Below, piece by piece: positions 57,032 through 64,000 of a DNA stretch of 64,000 bases. The DNA is taken from positions 1,550,001 through 1,614,000 of the forward strand of contig NZ_CP092104.1 of the NCBI RefSeq assembly GCF_016918765.2, read 5' to 3'. The DNA comes from Flagellatimonas centrodinii (GTDB lineage Bacteria > Pseudomonadota > Gammaproteobacteria > Nevskiales > Nevskiaceae). Each line of letters starts with the position of its first letter. Positions within the stretch are counted from its first letter, which is position 1. The notes beneath the pieces were generated by a model. That model was given only the letters and a program-made list of their open reading frames with translations, was not told where the DNA came from and ran no database searches. The translations under genes were made by a program, and so were the position numbers.

Positions 57032-58705
57032 ATGACATTCGACTACATCGTGGTCGGCGCTGGCTCAGCCGGCTGTGTGCTCGCCGCCCGGCTGAGTGAA
57101 GATCCCGAGGTGAAGGTCTGCCTGCTGGAGGCCGGTGGGCCTGATAGCAGTGTGCTGATCCATGCGCCGGCCGGGGTGGTGGCGATCATGCCGCGCGCCG
57201 GCAAGCTGAACTACGGCTATGAATCGACCCCGCAGGCGGCGATGAACGGTCGTCGTGGTTATCAGCCCCGGGGCAAGGGGCTGGGCGGGTCCAGCTCGAT
57301 CAACGCCATGCTCTATGTCCGCGGCGACCGTTCCGACTACGACGACTGGGCGGCCCTGGGCAATGAGGGCTGGTCGTATGCCGACGTGCTGCCGTACTTC
57401 CGCAAGAGCGAGCACAACGAAACCTACCGGGACGAATTCCATGGCCAGGGCGGCCCGCTCAACGTGGCCGAGCTGCGCAGCCCCAGCGCGCTGTGCGATG
57501 TGTTTGTCGACGCCTGCGAGGCCGACGGCATCCCGCGCAACCCCGACTACAACGGGGCGCAGCAGGAAGGTGCGTTCCACTACCAGGTCACCCACATCAA
57601 CGGCGAGCGTTGCAGTGCCGCCAAGGGCTATCTCACCCCCAACCTGGGGCGGCCCAATCTCACCGTGATCACCCATGCACTGACCGAAAAGGTGCTGTTC
57701 GAGGGCACGCAGGCGGTGGGGGTGCAGGTATTGGTGAAGGGCAAGCGCCAGCAGTTCCGCGCCCAGCGTGAGGTCATCCTCAGTGCCGGTGCCTTCGGCT
57801 CCCCCCAGTTGTTGATGCTGTCGGGTGTTGGCCCCGCAGCACACCTGCAGGCAAAGGGTATCGAGGTGGTTCACGATCTGCCGGGGGTGGGGGAGAACCT
57901 GCAGGATCACATCGACGTGGTGCACAGCTATCGCGCGCCGTCGTGGACCGATACCTTTGGTATTTCCATTCCATTTGTCGGCCGTTTCATCAAGGCGGTG
58001 GTGCAGTGGTGGCGCGCCCGCAGCGGGCTGCTCACCACGCCGTATGCCGAGGCCGGTGCCTTCTTCAAGAGCACGCCGGACCAGCCGCGACCGGACCTGC
58101 AGTTCGTGTTCGTACGCGCAGCCGTGGACGACCACGGTCGCAAGCTGCACCTGGGGCATGGGTTCAGTTGCCATTGCACGGTGATGCGGCCAAAGAGCCG
58201 CGGTACCGTCCGGCTGGCCAGTACCAACCCGGCGGATGCGCCGGAGATTGATCTGCGGTTCCTGACGGAACAGGCCGATGTCGATCTGCTGGTGGAGGGG
58301 GCCATCCGCCAGCGACGTGTTCTCGAATCGGCGCCGTTCGATCGCTATCGCGGCAAGACTCTGTATCCGTTTGATATCAACGACCGCAAGGCGTTCGAGG
58401 CTGACATCCGTCAGCGGGCCGATACCCAGTACCACCCGGTGGGCACCTGCAAGATGGGCAGCGCCAGCGACCCGATGGCGGTGGTGGATGCCCGGCTACG
58501 TGTGCATGGCGTGCAAAACCTGCGGGTGATCGATGGCGCCATCATGCCGACCCTGGTGGGCGGCAACACCAATGCGCCCATCGTCATGATCGGTGAGAAG
58601 GGCGCTGACCTCATCCGCGAGGATGCGCGGCGTCAGGCCGCGCCGGCCAAGGTGTCGAATTCCACCGGATCGTGGGCGCAGAACACCGAGATGGCGCCGG
58701 CCTGA
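57032..58705 (+). CDS. GMC family FAD-dependent alcohol/choline dehydrogenase
   Basis: 557 residues. [20 protein letters not shown] binds [19 protein letters not shown] and [17 protein letters not shown] are the two GMC PROSITE-type motifs; the catalytic His is in [10 protein letters not shown] and a second His/Asn in [18 protein letters not shown]. The protein is close in pattern to BetA/AlkJ-like alcohol dehydrogenases. No signal peptide. It starts after an AAGGAG at 57020-57025. Its 3' end overlaps the convergent metallo-hydrolase by 73 bp, an unusually long tail overlap. Confidence 0.93.
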   Translation: MTFDYIVVGAGSAGCVLAARLSEDPEVKVCLLEAGGPDSSVLIHAPAGVVAIMPRAGKLNYGYESTPQAAMNGRRGYQPRGKGLGGSSSINAMLYVRGDRSDYDDWAALGNEGWSYADVLPYFRKSEHNETYRDEFHGQGGPLNVAELRSPSALCDVFVDACEADGIPRNPDYNGAQQEGAFHYQVTHINGERCSAAKGYLTPNLGRPNLTVITHALTEKVLFEGTQAVGVQVLVKGKRQQFRAQREVILSAGAFGSPQLLMLSGVGPAAHLQAKGIEVVHDLPGVGENLQDHIDVVHSYRAPSWTDTFGISIPFVGRFIKAVVQWWRARSGLLTTPYAEAGAFFKSTPDQPRPDLQFVFVRAAVDDHGRKLHLGHGFSCHCTVMRPKSRGTVRLASTNPADAPEIDLRFLTEQADVDLLVEGAIRQRRVLESAPFDRYRGKTLYPFDINDRKAFEADIRQRADTQYHPVGTCKMGSASDPMAVVDARLRVHGVQNLRVIDGAIMPTLVGGNTNAPIVMIGEKGADLIREDARRQAAPAKVSNSTGSWAQNTEMAPA

Positions 58706-59475
58706 TCGCGCACCAGCGTGCGCAACCGTTCCTGGTTGCGCACGCGCTCGCGCGGTAGCGTCTGCACCGCTTTTTCGAACAGCGCGATACCGCTGGGCGC
58801 CCAGGGGCGCTCCGGGTCCATCTCGCCGCGATGGAAGTAGGCATCGCCGGCATGAATCAACCAGCGGTCGCCGTCGCGGACCACCACGGCGGTGTGGCCG
58901 CGGGTGTGGCCGACCAGCGGCATCATGAACAGGTCCGACTTCAGGCCCGGAATCGGGTGCAGATGCTCGAAGCCGTTCCAGCGCTCACCGCCCAGCGGGT
59001 GCACCATCCAACGCGGTGAATGTGCCCACTGCCGCGGCAGGTAGCGCGGCCGTGCCAGCAGGCTGGGCTGCATTGCCGCCCGATGCTCCGGGGCAAACAC
59101 GTGGACCTGCGCATGGGGGAAGTCCGGCAGTCCCCCGGCATGGTCCAGGTCAAGGTGGGTGACGATGATGTGGCGGACATCGTCTACCGCAAAGCCCAGC
59201 GCCTGCACCTGGGCATGGGCCGTGGCCAGCGGGTCGGCGCGCGGGCGCATCAGCGCGGTGAAGGCCTGGCCTAGACGCTGGCCCGGGTTGGCCATGTCGG
59301 CGCGCCCGAGACCGGTATCGACCAGCACCAGGCCCTCGCTCGGGGTTTCGATCAACAGCACATGGCAGACCATGCGCGCCGGCGCGGTCCAACTGCCGTG
59401 GCCGGTGAGCAGGCGCTCGCAATACGGGCACATGGTGCCGCAATCGAGATGGTGGATTTTCAACGACATCGGCAA
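58633..59475 (-). CDS. MBL-fold metallo-hydrolase
   Basis: 280 residues (ATG 59475; a second ATG two codons later is also possible). The zinc site is THLDLDHAGGLPDF, with later His in GHTRGHT and Asp in IHAGDAYFHRG. The N-terminal HHLDCGTMCPYCERLL and the general layout resemble the lactonase-like (AttM/AhlS type) branch, but quorum-signal hydrolysis is only a guess. Its last 24 codons are antisense to the GMC gene end. A 17-bp gap separates it from the upstream epoxide-hydrolase-like gene. Confidence 0.88.
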   Translation of the reverse strand: MPMSLKIHHLDCGTMCPYCERLLTGHGSWTAPARMVCHVLLIETPSEGLVLVDTGLGRADMANPGQRLGQAFTALMRPRADPLATAHAQVQALGFAVDDVRHIIVTHLDLDHAGGLPDFPHAQVHVFAPEHRAAMQPSLLARPRYLPRQWAHSPRWMVHPLGGERWNGFEHLHPIPGLKSDLFMMPLVGHTRGHTAVVVRDGDRWLIHAGDAYFHRGEMDPERPWAPSGIALFEKAVQTLPRERVRNQERLRTLVRDQAGAISVFCAHDPVEFDTLAGAA

Positions 59476-59492
59476 CTCCGGCAGATCGGGGG

Positions 59493-60353
59493 TCAGGCGC
59501 GCAGCCAGTCGATCACGTGCGCGGTAAAGGCATCGGGGTCTTCAGCCTGCATGAAGTGGCCGTGCCCGGGCATTTCGCAAAGGTCCAGACCGAGCGGGAA
59601 CAGGGCATCCTGGCCGCTGAACATTTCGGGGCCGATGCAGCCGTCCCGGCCGCCAAAGATCATGCGCGTCGGGACCGGCACCGGCGCGAAGGCCACGCGG
59701 CGAATCGCCGGTGTCAGCACCGCACCTGGCAGCGCCCGGTAGTAGGCGAGGGCAGCCTGCAGGCCGCCGGGGGTGCCCAAGGCCGCCTTCAGGGGCGCCA
59801 ACGCGGCCGGGCTGGGGTGCCAGTCGGGCGACCACTGGTTGATCAGGTCGGTGACCCAGCGGAAGTCGTCATGCGGCAAGCGCCGCTCGGCCCACCCGGG
59901 GATCTGGAATTTGTAGATGTAATGCGAGCGCTGCAACTGCCGCAGGCTGGGGCGCAGCACGAAGCGCTTGAGGTGTGGCACTGCGCACAACACCAGGCGG
60001 CCGAATCGCCGTGGCGCCAGGCTGGCGGCGAACTGCGCGATGACATCGCCCCAGTCGTGACCGACCACATGTGCCCGTTCCACGTCCAGGGCGTCGATCA
60101 GTGTCAGCAGATCGCCGGCCAGTGCCGGCAAGCGGTAGTCGCTATCCGGTGCCAACCCGCTGGGCGCATAGCCCCGCAGAAACGGTGCCACCGCCCGATA
60201 GCCTGCCGCCGCCAGGCGATCCAGTACCGGCACGAAGGTCCAGGCGGTGTCGGGAAACCCGTGCAGGCAGACCACCAACGGACCCTCGCCCCGTTCCAGC
60301 CAGGCGAGGTCAATCCCGTTGAGGGTTCGGGTGCGAATGGATTCGGCGTGCAT
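59493..60353 (-). CDS. alpha/beta hydrolase, epoxide hydrolase-like
   Basis: 286 residues from ATG 60353. HGFPDTAWTF is the oxyanion HGxP motif; the nucleophile elbow VGHDWGD carries an Asp, as in epoxide hydrolases and haloalkane dehalogenases, not a Ser. The catalytic His is in MPGHGHFMQAE. Two cap-domain Tyr candidates lie in SHYIYKF and YYRALPG. Together with the adjacent MBL hydrolase and GMC oxidoreductase this may serve breakdown of an aliphatic or epoxide compound, an inference. The upstream region is a repeat ladder. Confidence 0.85.
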   Translation of the reverse strand: MHAESIRTRTLNGIDLAWLERGEGPLVVCLHGFPDTAWTFVPVLDRLAAAGYRAVAPFLRGYAPSGLAPDSDYRLPALAGDLLTLIDALDVERAHVVGHDWGDVIAQFAASLAPRRFGRLVLCAVPHLKRFVLRPSLRQLQRSHYIYKFQIPGWAERRLPHDDFRWVTDLINQWSPDWHPSPAALAPLKAALGTPGGLQAALAYYRALPGAVLTPAIRRVAFAPVPVPTRMIFGGRDGCIGPEMFSGQDALFPLGLDLCEMPGHGHFMQAEDPDAFTAHVIDWLRA

Positions 60354-60382
60354 GCCGCGATGATGACAGGGTTTTGATGTTG

Positions 60383-60510
60383 TTCGTTGCGAACCCAACA
60401 CGCCCACGGTCATTGCGGTCCCAACATCACCACGTCATGGGGGGCCAACATCACCACTTCATTGCGAGCCCAACGCGCCCACTGTCATTGCGACCCCGAC
60501 ATCACCATTG
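60383..60510 (+). repeat. ladder of five 24-27 bp degenerate tandem units
   Basis: Units start at about 60383, 60410, 60435, 60459 and 60485; each begins with a form of TCATTGCGAG and continues CCCAACATCACCAC. The ladder runs straight into the palindromic element at 60511, whose own first ten bases are the same TCATTGCGAG. No gene lies in 60354-60624. Confidence 0.85.
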
Positions 60511-60603
60511 TCATTGCGAGCCCCGAAGGGGCGCGGCAATCTCACGGGCATGGCAGTGCCGCCCGGAGGAGATCGCCGCGGGGCTACGCCCCTCGCGATG
60601 ACA
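60511..60603 (+). repeat. REP-like palindromic element, copy A (plus orientation)
   Basis: About 93 bp bounded by TCATTGCGAG and CTCGCGATGA, with two inner hairpins (GCCCCGAAGGGGC; GGGGCTACGCCCC) around a GGCAGTGCC centre. Copy B at 61858-61951 is the same element inverted, and a left-half copy is at 63082. The family resembles the widespread TCATTGCGAG...GCAATCTC repeats. Confidence 0.9.
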
Positions 60604-60624
60604 GCGGGGTTCGGTCACGCCGGC

Positions 60625-61182
60625 CTAGAAGCGGTACTGCAGCTTCACTGACGCCATGTCGACATCGGTATCGTCCAGCGCCATGCGGTCGTACTCGAGC
60701 CGCAGCTGAGGGCCGGGACCTTCACCAAAGCGGACCCCGAAACCGTAGAAGGTGTCATCCCCATCAGTTTGGGTCACTGATGAGGGCAGGAAGCCGGGGC
60801 CGTCAAGCTCCGCGTCCCACCACAGCTGGCCGATCTTGGCGAAAGGCGCGACGCCGCCCAGCGGAATATGGACGAGGGCGGCGGCAAAGGTGCCGTCGGC
60901 GCTCACCGAAAGATCCCCGTCGCGGGAATCACCGAAATCGACATAGCCGCCTTCAAGGCTGAAGACCGGGTTGAACTGGGCGCCGGCGTGGACATTCCAC
61001 GACCATCGGTTGTCCTTGAACTCGTCGTCGTTATTGAGAAAATCGTCTTCGTTCAGCCGGTAGTAGCCCGCGCCACCGCCGAAGTAGACGCCGGGGCCGT
61101 CGTTGGCCGAAACCACGGCGGGGAAGGCGGCGAGACTGCCGGCCAGGGCGATGCCGGGCGCGAGGATGCCAATCTTTTTCAT
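60625..61182 (-). CDS. outer-membrane beta-barrel protein (OmpA/OmpW-type)
   Basis: 185 residues from MKKIG at 61182 (an ATG four codons upstream is possible). Signal peptide ends VVSA; the mature chain has glycine/aromatic strands (GVYFGGGAGYYRL, WSWNVHAGAQFNPVFSLEGGYVDF, FYGFGVRFG) and ends VKLQYRF with terminal Phe. It is an eight-stranded barrel by appearance. Function unknown. Its stop lies 22 bp from repeat element A, whose hairpins could act as a terminator. Confidence 0.75.
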   Translation of the reverse strand: MKKIGILAPGIALAGSLAAFPAVVSANDGPGVYFGGGAGYYRLNEDDFLNNDDEFKDNRWSWNVHAGAQFNPVFSLEGGYVDFGDSRDGDLSVSADGTFAAALVHIPLGGVAPFAKIGQLWWDAELDGPGFLPSSVTQTDGDDTFYGFGVRFGEGPGPQLRLEYDRMALDDTDVDMASVKLQYRF

Positions 61183-61308
61183 TTTGCTCTCCATGTGCTT
61201 TCAAAGGCTTGAAACAACGGCTGAACCCTATCGCCGGCTGCCTGACGCCCACCTGAACGAAGCCCGGGACTATGATTCAGCCTTCATCAATAGAAGGGGA
61301 GAACAACC

Positions 61309-61734
61309 ATGCTCACCGCGCACGCCATGCTGCAACCCGTCGTCGCCCTGGTGCTCTGGTCCATGGTCATGTGGCTGTGGATGTATGTCACCCGCATTCC
61401 TGCCATCCAGGCATCACGAATGAAGCTCGATCCCGAGCTCCCCAACGGCCAGCAGATGAGCACCCTGCCGGCCCGGGTGCGGTGGAAGGCCGACAACTAC
61501 AACCACCTCATGGAACAGCCCACCATCTTCTACGCCGCCGCCCTGGTGCTGGCGGTTGTGGGCGATGCCAGTCAGGTCAGCCTCGGCCTCGCCTGGGCCT
61601 ATGTGGGGCTGCGGGTGGTGCACAGCGTATTCCAGGCCACCGTCAACAAGATCGAAGTGCGCTTCGCCATTTTTGCCCTCAGCTCGCTGGTGATGGCGGC
61701 GCTGGCTGTGCGGGCTGCGATGCAGGTGTTCTAG
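61309..61734 (+). CDS. MAPEG family membrane protein
   Basis: 141 residues, four transmembrane helices. KADNYNHLMEQPTIFYAAALVLAV is the conserved glutathione/eicosanoid-metabolism (MAPEG) core, with N, E and YAxxL residues, followed by WAYVGLRVVHSVFQATVNKIEVRFAIF. Members conjugate or reduce lipid hydroperoxides with glutathione; substrate here is unknown. A GGGGAG Shine-Dalgarno at 61296-61301 supports the start. It is followed by the large nested palindrome. Confidence 0.9.
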   Translation: MLTAHAMLQPVVALVLWSMVMWLWMYVTRIPAIQASRMKLDPELPNGQQMSTLPARVRWKADNYNHLMEQPTIFYAAALVLAVVGDASQVSLGLAWAYVGLRVVHSVFQATVNKIEVRFAIFALSSLVMAALAVRAAMQVF

Positions 61735-61745
61735 CCCGCCATTCG

Positions 61746-62060
61746 TCATTACGCGAAGGGCGGAACCCCTACCGTGTCATCGCGAGGGCTGCACCCTACT
61801 TTGTCATCACGAGGGCTGTACCCTGTTTTGTCATCGCGAGGGGCACACCCTACTTTGTCATCGCGAGGGGCCTAGCCCCGCGGCGATCTCGTCCGACCGG
61901 CACTGCCACGCCCATGAGATTGCCGCGCGCCCTGCGGGCGCTCGCAATGACAAAGTAGGGTGCGGTGCTCGCAATGACAAATGAAGGGTGCGGTGCTCGC
62001 GATGACAAATGAAGGGTGCGGTGCTCGCGATGACAACGGAAGGGTGTAGGGCGCGCAACG
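61746..62060. repeat. nested palindrome: inverted 27-bp ladders flanking a 94-bp REP-like core
   Basis: Left arm: units starting 61746, 61777, 61804 and 61831, each beginning TCATCGCGAGG and ending near CCCTACTTTG. Core (copy B, inverted relative to copy A): 61858-61951. Right arm: units starting 61951, 61978, 62006 and 62034, each of type CAAATGAAGGGTGCGG-GCTCGCGATGA, i.e. the reverse complement of the left units. The whole 315-bp gap between the MAPEG gene and the sigma relic is therefore one symmetrical structure, four units on each side, and holds no gene. Confidence 0.92.
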
Positions 62061-62130
62061 CCGGCGGGACTTCGGGTTTTCCGCCGTCGCGCGTATAGGC
62101 TGGATGACGCATCGTTCTGGAGGAAGCGCG

Positions 62131-62430
62131 ATGTCCGACCATCCCCGGGCAGAAGACCCGGTCACACCGGCAGCCGATGCTGCCGACGAGACCCCTCACG
62201 CCCGGGAGCGCGCCCATGCCGCCGTCGTCGCCAATCTGCTCCGCGAGCACAACAAGACGCTGGTGCGGTTTCTGGTCACCCGCCTCAACTCCGTGGCCGA
62301 GGCCACCGGGTGGCGCAGAACCTCGCCATCGACCGCCTGCGTCGGCGCACTGCCCACGGCATGGTGGTGTCGGCCGAGCCGGAGATCATCGAAGCGGCCG
62401 AAAACCTTTGCGACCGACTTCGGTGGTTGA
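62131..62430 (+). pseudogene. remnant of an ECF sigma factor gene
   Basis: The frame from ATG 62131 begins like an ECF sigma factor (VVANLLREHNKTLVRFLVTRLNSVAEA), then at about 62305 jumps: the continuation AQNLAIDRLRRRTAHGMVVSAEPEIIEAAENL is in the next frame. The segment that should hold regions 2.2-2.3 is missing between the two parts, and region 4 (DNA-binding) is absent altogether. So an internal deletion with frameshift and a 3' truncation have destroyed it. No FecR or receptor gene lies beside it. Confidence 0.8.
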
Positions 62431-62586
62431 GGGCGGGGTTTTTCCGCCGCCTTTTTTGCCACGATAGCGGGGCAGTCCGTTTCTCCTCGAAGGGGAGTCA
62501 ATCCTGCAGGGAAGCGTGGCAGTTCAGGCGCCGCTCAGGCGATGCCGGGCAAACTGGAAATTCGTTCTACTGCTTGGAGTCCGGTC

Positions 62587-63015
62587 ATGCATCATCCGTC
62601 CTGGTCGATACAGCTCGTCGCGGGTGTGGGTTTGGCGCTGAGCTTGGCGCTGGTAACTGCGGTGCAGGCGGCGCCGCCGGAAGGCAAAGGCAAGCCGCAT
62701 AAGCATCATGCTGATAGCGCCGTGCGTGGTGTCGACGTGTTGGTCCGTGCCGGGATCGGCGCCGGCGATGCGCGTGCGCTGGCGCTGCAGCATGGCCTGA
62801 CCGGCTATGGCGAGCTGCCGCCGGGTATCCGCAAGAATCTGGCGCGCGGCAAGCCGTTGCCGCCGGGGATCGCCAAGAAGGTGGGTTCGCCGACATTTAT
62901 TCAGGAATTGCCCCGCCACGATGGCTACGAGTGGCGGGTGGCCGGGAATGATCTGGTGCTAGTGTCCTTGGCCTCGCAGGTGATTGCCGACGTTCTGGTC
63001 GACATTTTTCGTTGA
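62587..63015 (+). CDS. CigR/RcnB-like secreted protein
   Basis: 142 residues from ATG 62587. A signal peptide ends VQAA near residue 30; a basic His/Lys patch (GKGKPHKHH) follows; the core GYGELPPGIRKNLARGKPLPPGIAKK is the repeat-like motif of CigR anti-virulence and RcnB-type proteins, and the end is a small beta domain (YEWRVAGNDLVLVSLASQVIADVLVDIF). Role unknown in free-living bacteria; envelope location is likely. Confidence 0.75.
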   Translation: MHHPSWSIQLVAGVGLALSLALVTAVQAAPPEGKGKPHKHHADSAVRGVDVLVRAGIGAGDARALALQHGLTGYGELPPGIRKNLARGKPLPPGIAKKVGSPTFIQELPRHDGYEWRVAGNDLVLVSLASQVIADVLVDIFR

Positions 63016-63081
63016 GGGTGGGGCTTGGCGGCATTCGTGACGGCGTCGCGTTGAAGTTTGGGGCGCGCCGTATGTGTTGTT

Positions 63082-63137
63082 GTCATTGCGAGCCCGCGTA
63101 GCGGGCGTGGCAATCTCGGCCGGTGGGCAGTGCAACG
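63082..63137 (+). repeat. REP-like element, left-half copy C
   Basis: TCATTGCGAGCCCGCG-TAGCGGGC-GTGGCAATCTC matches the left half of copies A and B, with its own hairpin arms, and fades out after a GGCAGTGC-like centre. The right half is absent. Confidence 0.8.
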
Positions 63138-63182
63138 GATACGCGGGGGAGTGCTGCGAATGAACCTTCGCACTGGCCATCG

Positions 63183-63380
63183 TGGCGACACGTCACTCTG
63201 TTAGTCCACCCCGGCCCCGGCTTTCATGCCGGGTCGTTCACCCCGCCTGCGAGCAGTGCTCGCAACAACGGCGGGGTTCACCCTGGCGACACGTTGCTTT
63301 GCTAATTCACTCCGGCCCCGGCATCCATGCCGGGTCGTGAGCCCCTCTTCGAGCTGTGCTCGAAGAGGGGCTCACCCAAA
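63183..63380. repeat. two tandem ~100-bp units, each with a variable hairpin
   Basis: Unit 1 (63183-63283) and unit 2 (63284-63380) share TGGCGACACG, a TARTYCACYCCGGCCCCGGC block and CATGCCGGGTCGT, then differ in a terminal hairpin. In unit 2 the hairpin is a perfect 17-bp stem with a TGT loop (63338-63374). In unit 1 it is a different palindrome (CCCCGCC...TGCGAGCA-TGCTCGCA...GGCGGGG). The 493-bp gap 63016-63508 holds only these repeats and copy C. Confidence 0.85.
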
Positions 63381-63508
63381 TGAATCAGGCGGGGTGGGGT
63401 GGGGGGCGGTAGGGTCTGGCGGACAATGCCGGGTGCTGCGCAAGGCGCGGTGGCGGTGGGGTGCGGAGGCGCCCTCGAGCCCATTCATTACAGATAAACA
63501 GGTGCGTT

Positions 63509-64000
63509 ATGGCGGGTGTATTCAAGGATCTGCAGGTGCTGGACCTGAGCTGGGGCATTGCCGGGCCGATGACCGGCATGCTGCTGGCCGACAACGGCGC
63601 CACGGTGACCAAGATCGAACCGCCGGGGGGCGACCCGTTTCGCGGCCAGCTGGGCTATACGGTATGGAACCGGGGCAAGCGCAGCGCGGTGCTGGACCTG
63701 AAGACGGCTGACGACAAGGCCGCGCTGCTGGCGCTGGTGCGTACGGCGGATGTGCTGATCGAGTCCTATGCGCCGGGGGTCACCGCCCGGCTGGGTATTG
63801 ACTACGACACGCTCAAGGCGCTGAACCCGAAGCTGGTGTACTGCTCCATCACCGGCTACGGCACCGACGACAACGAACACCGCGATCGCCCGGCCTACGA
63901 TGCGCTGGTGCAGGCACGCTCCGGCCTGATGTGGGAGCAACGCGGCTGGGCCGAGGGGGCGCTGAATCATCTAGCCGGTCGTGAAGATCCCTTCCCCGAT
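63509..64000 (+). CDS. CaiB/BaiF family CoA-transferase, N-terminal part
   Basis: 164 codons to the window edge, still open. LQVLDLSWGIAGPMTGMLLADNGATVTKIEPPGGDPFR is the class III CoA-transferase N-terminus; RGKRSAVLDLKTADDKAAL and ADVLIESYAPGVTARLGIDY follow, then LVYCSITGYG. The catalytic Asp, expected near residue 170, lies at or just beyond the edge. It moves CoA between organic acids; substrate unknown. ATG 63509 begins the homology; a clear Shine-Dalgarno is not seen. Confidence 0.93.
   Translation, partial: MAGVFKDLQVLDLSWGIAGPMTGMLLADNGATVTKIEPPGGDPFRGQLGYTVWNRGKRSAVLDLKTADDKAALLALVRTADVLIESYAPGVTARLGIDYDTLKALNPKLVYCSITGYGTDDNEHRDRPAYDALVQARSGLMWEQRGWAEGALNHLAGREDPFPD

Noticed and set aside
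61746-62060. Possible CRISPR array
   Set aside because: Units are contiguous with no unique spacers, change orientation around the core, and no cas genes are present.
63488-63970. A minus-strand frame across the CoA-transferase
   Set aside because: The plus strand encodes a clear CaiB/BaiF protein; the minus frame has no recognisable domain.

Overview
The window is dense, GC-rich bacterial chromosome with short intergenic gaps and mostly ATG starts. The housekeeping gene content points to a gammaproteobacterium, probably near the Nevskiales/Xanthomonadales: an rpsU-yqeY-dnaG-rpoD macromolecular synthesis operon divergent from tsaD-folB, a glnA-ntrB-ntrC block, glyQ-glyS followed by a gmhB-like gene, a three-gene pnt transhydrogenase, and large TonB-dependent receptors. 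This placement rests on gene content and remembered gene orders, not on a database search.

Layout. 1-2.1 kb: 3' end of the proton-translocating transhydrogenase operon (pntAA', pntAB, pntB). 2.3-7.3 kb: DUF3015 and DUF4105 envelope proteins, a lipoprotein hydrolase and a photolyase. 7.3-9.8 kb: an AT-rich spacer with DnaA-box-like sites, then priA, tail to tail with uppP. 10.6-18.2 kb: pteridine reductase, NRDE protein, EcsC protein, NDH-2, and ppk1 and ppx tail to tail. 18.3-21.2 kb: two monohaem cytochromes c and three outer-membrane barrels separated by strong terminators. 21.3-27.9 kb: rpoD-dnaG-yqeY-rpsU (minus) against tsaD-folB (plus), then a degenerate GmhB. 27.9-35.4 kb: glyS, glyQ, glnA, ntrB, ntrC. 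35.5-38.2 kb: arsenic operon arsR-arsC-MFS-arsH. 38.2-44.1 kb: XRE regulator, small membrane proteins, GST, GDPD, pyruvate kinase, purT. 44.1-44.7 kb: AbrB-type antitoxin with Doc toxin. 44.8-49.0 kb: typA, a DUF2939 protein, a BaiN/HI0933 flavoprotein and a DUF805 protein. 49.2-55.5 kb: a FecI-like sigma factor, FecR and a 1155-residue TonB receptor, with a HepT/MntA toxin-antitoxin pair between fecR and the receptor. 55.7-64 kb: di-iron hydroxylase, GMC oxidoreductase, metallo-hydrolase, epoxide-hydrolase-like enzyme, MAPEG protein, an ECF sigma relic, a CigR-like protein and the start of a CoA-transferase. The last 4 kb is rich in palindromic and tandem repeats.

How the parts fit. Nitrogen control looks self-contained: a sigma-54 promoter precedes glnA, and NtrC-type dyads lie between glnA and ntrBC. 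The sigma/anti-sigma/receptor block is tied together by a matching two-part promoter-like sequence before both the sigma gene and the receptor gene, so the receptor is probably induced by its own signalling circuit. The most unusual features are: a DnaG whose four zinc-ligand positions are all replaced; a GmhB homologue without its nucleophile; 7-bp tandem repeats inside fecR that could switch its frame; and a 315-bp nested palindrome made of inverted ladders of 27-bp units around a 94-bp REP-like core.
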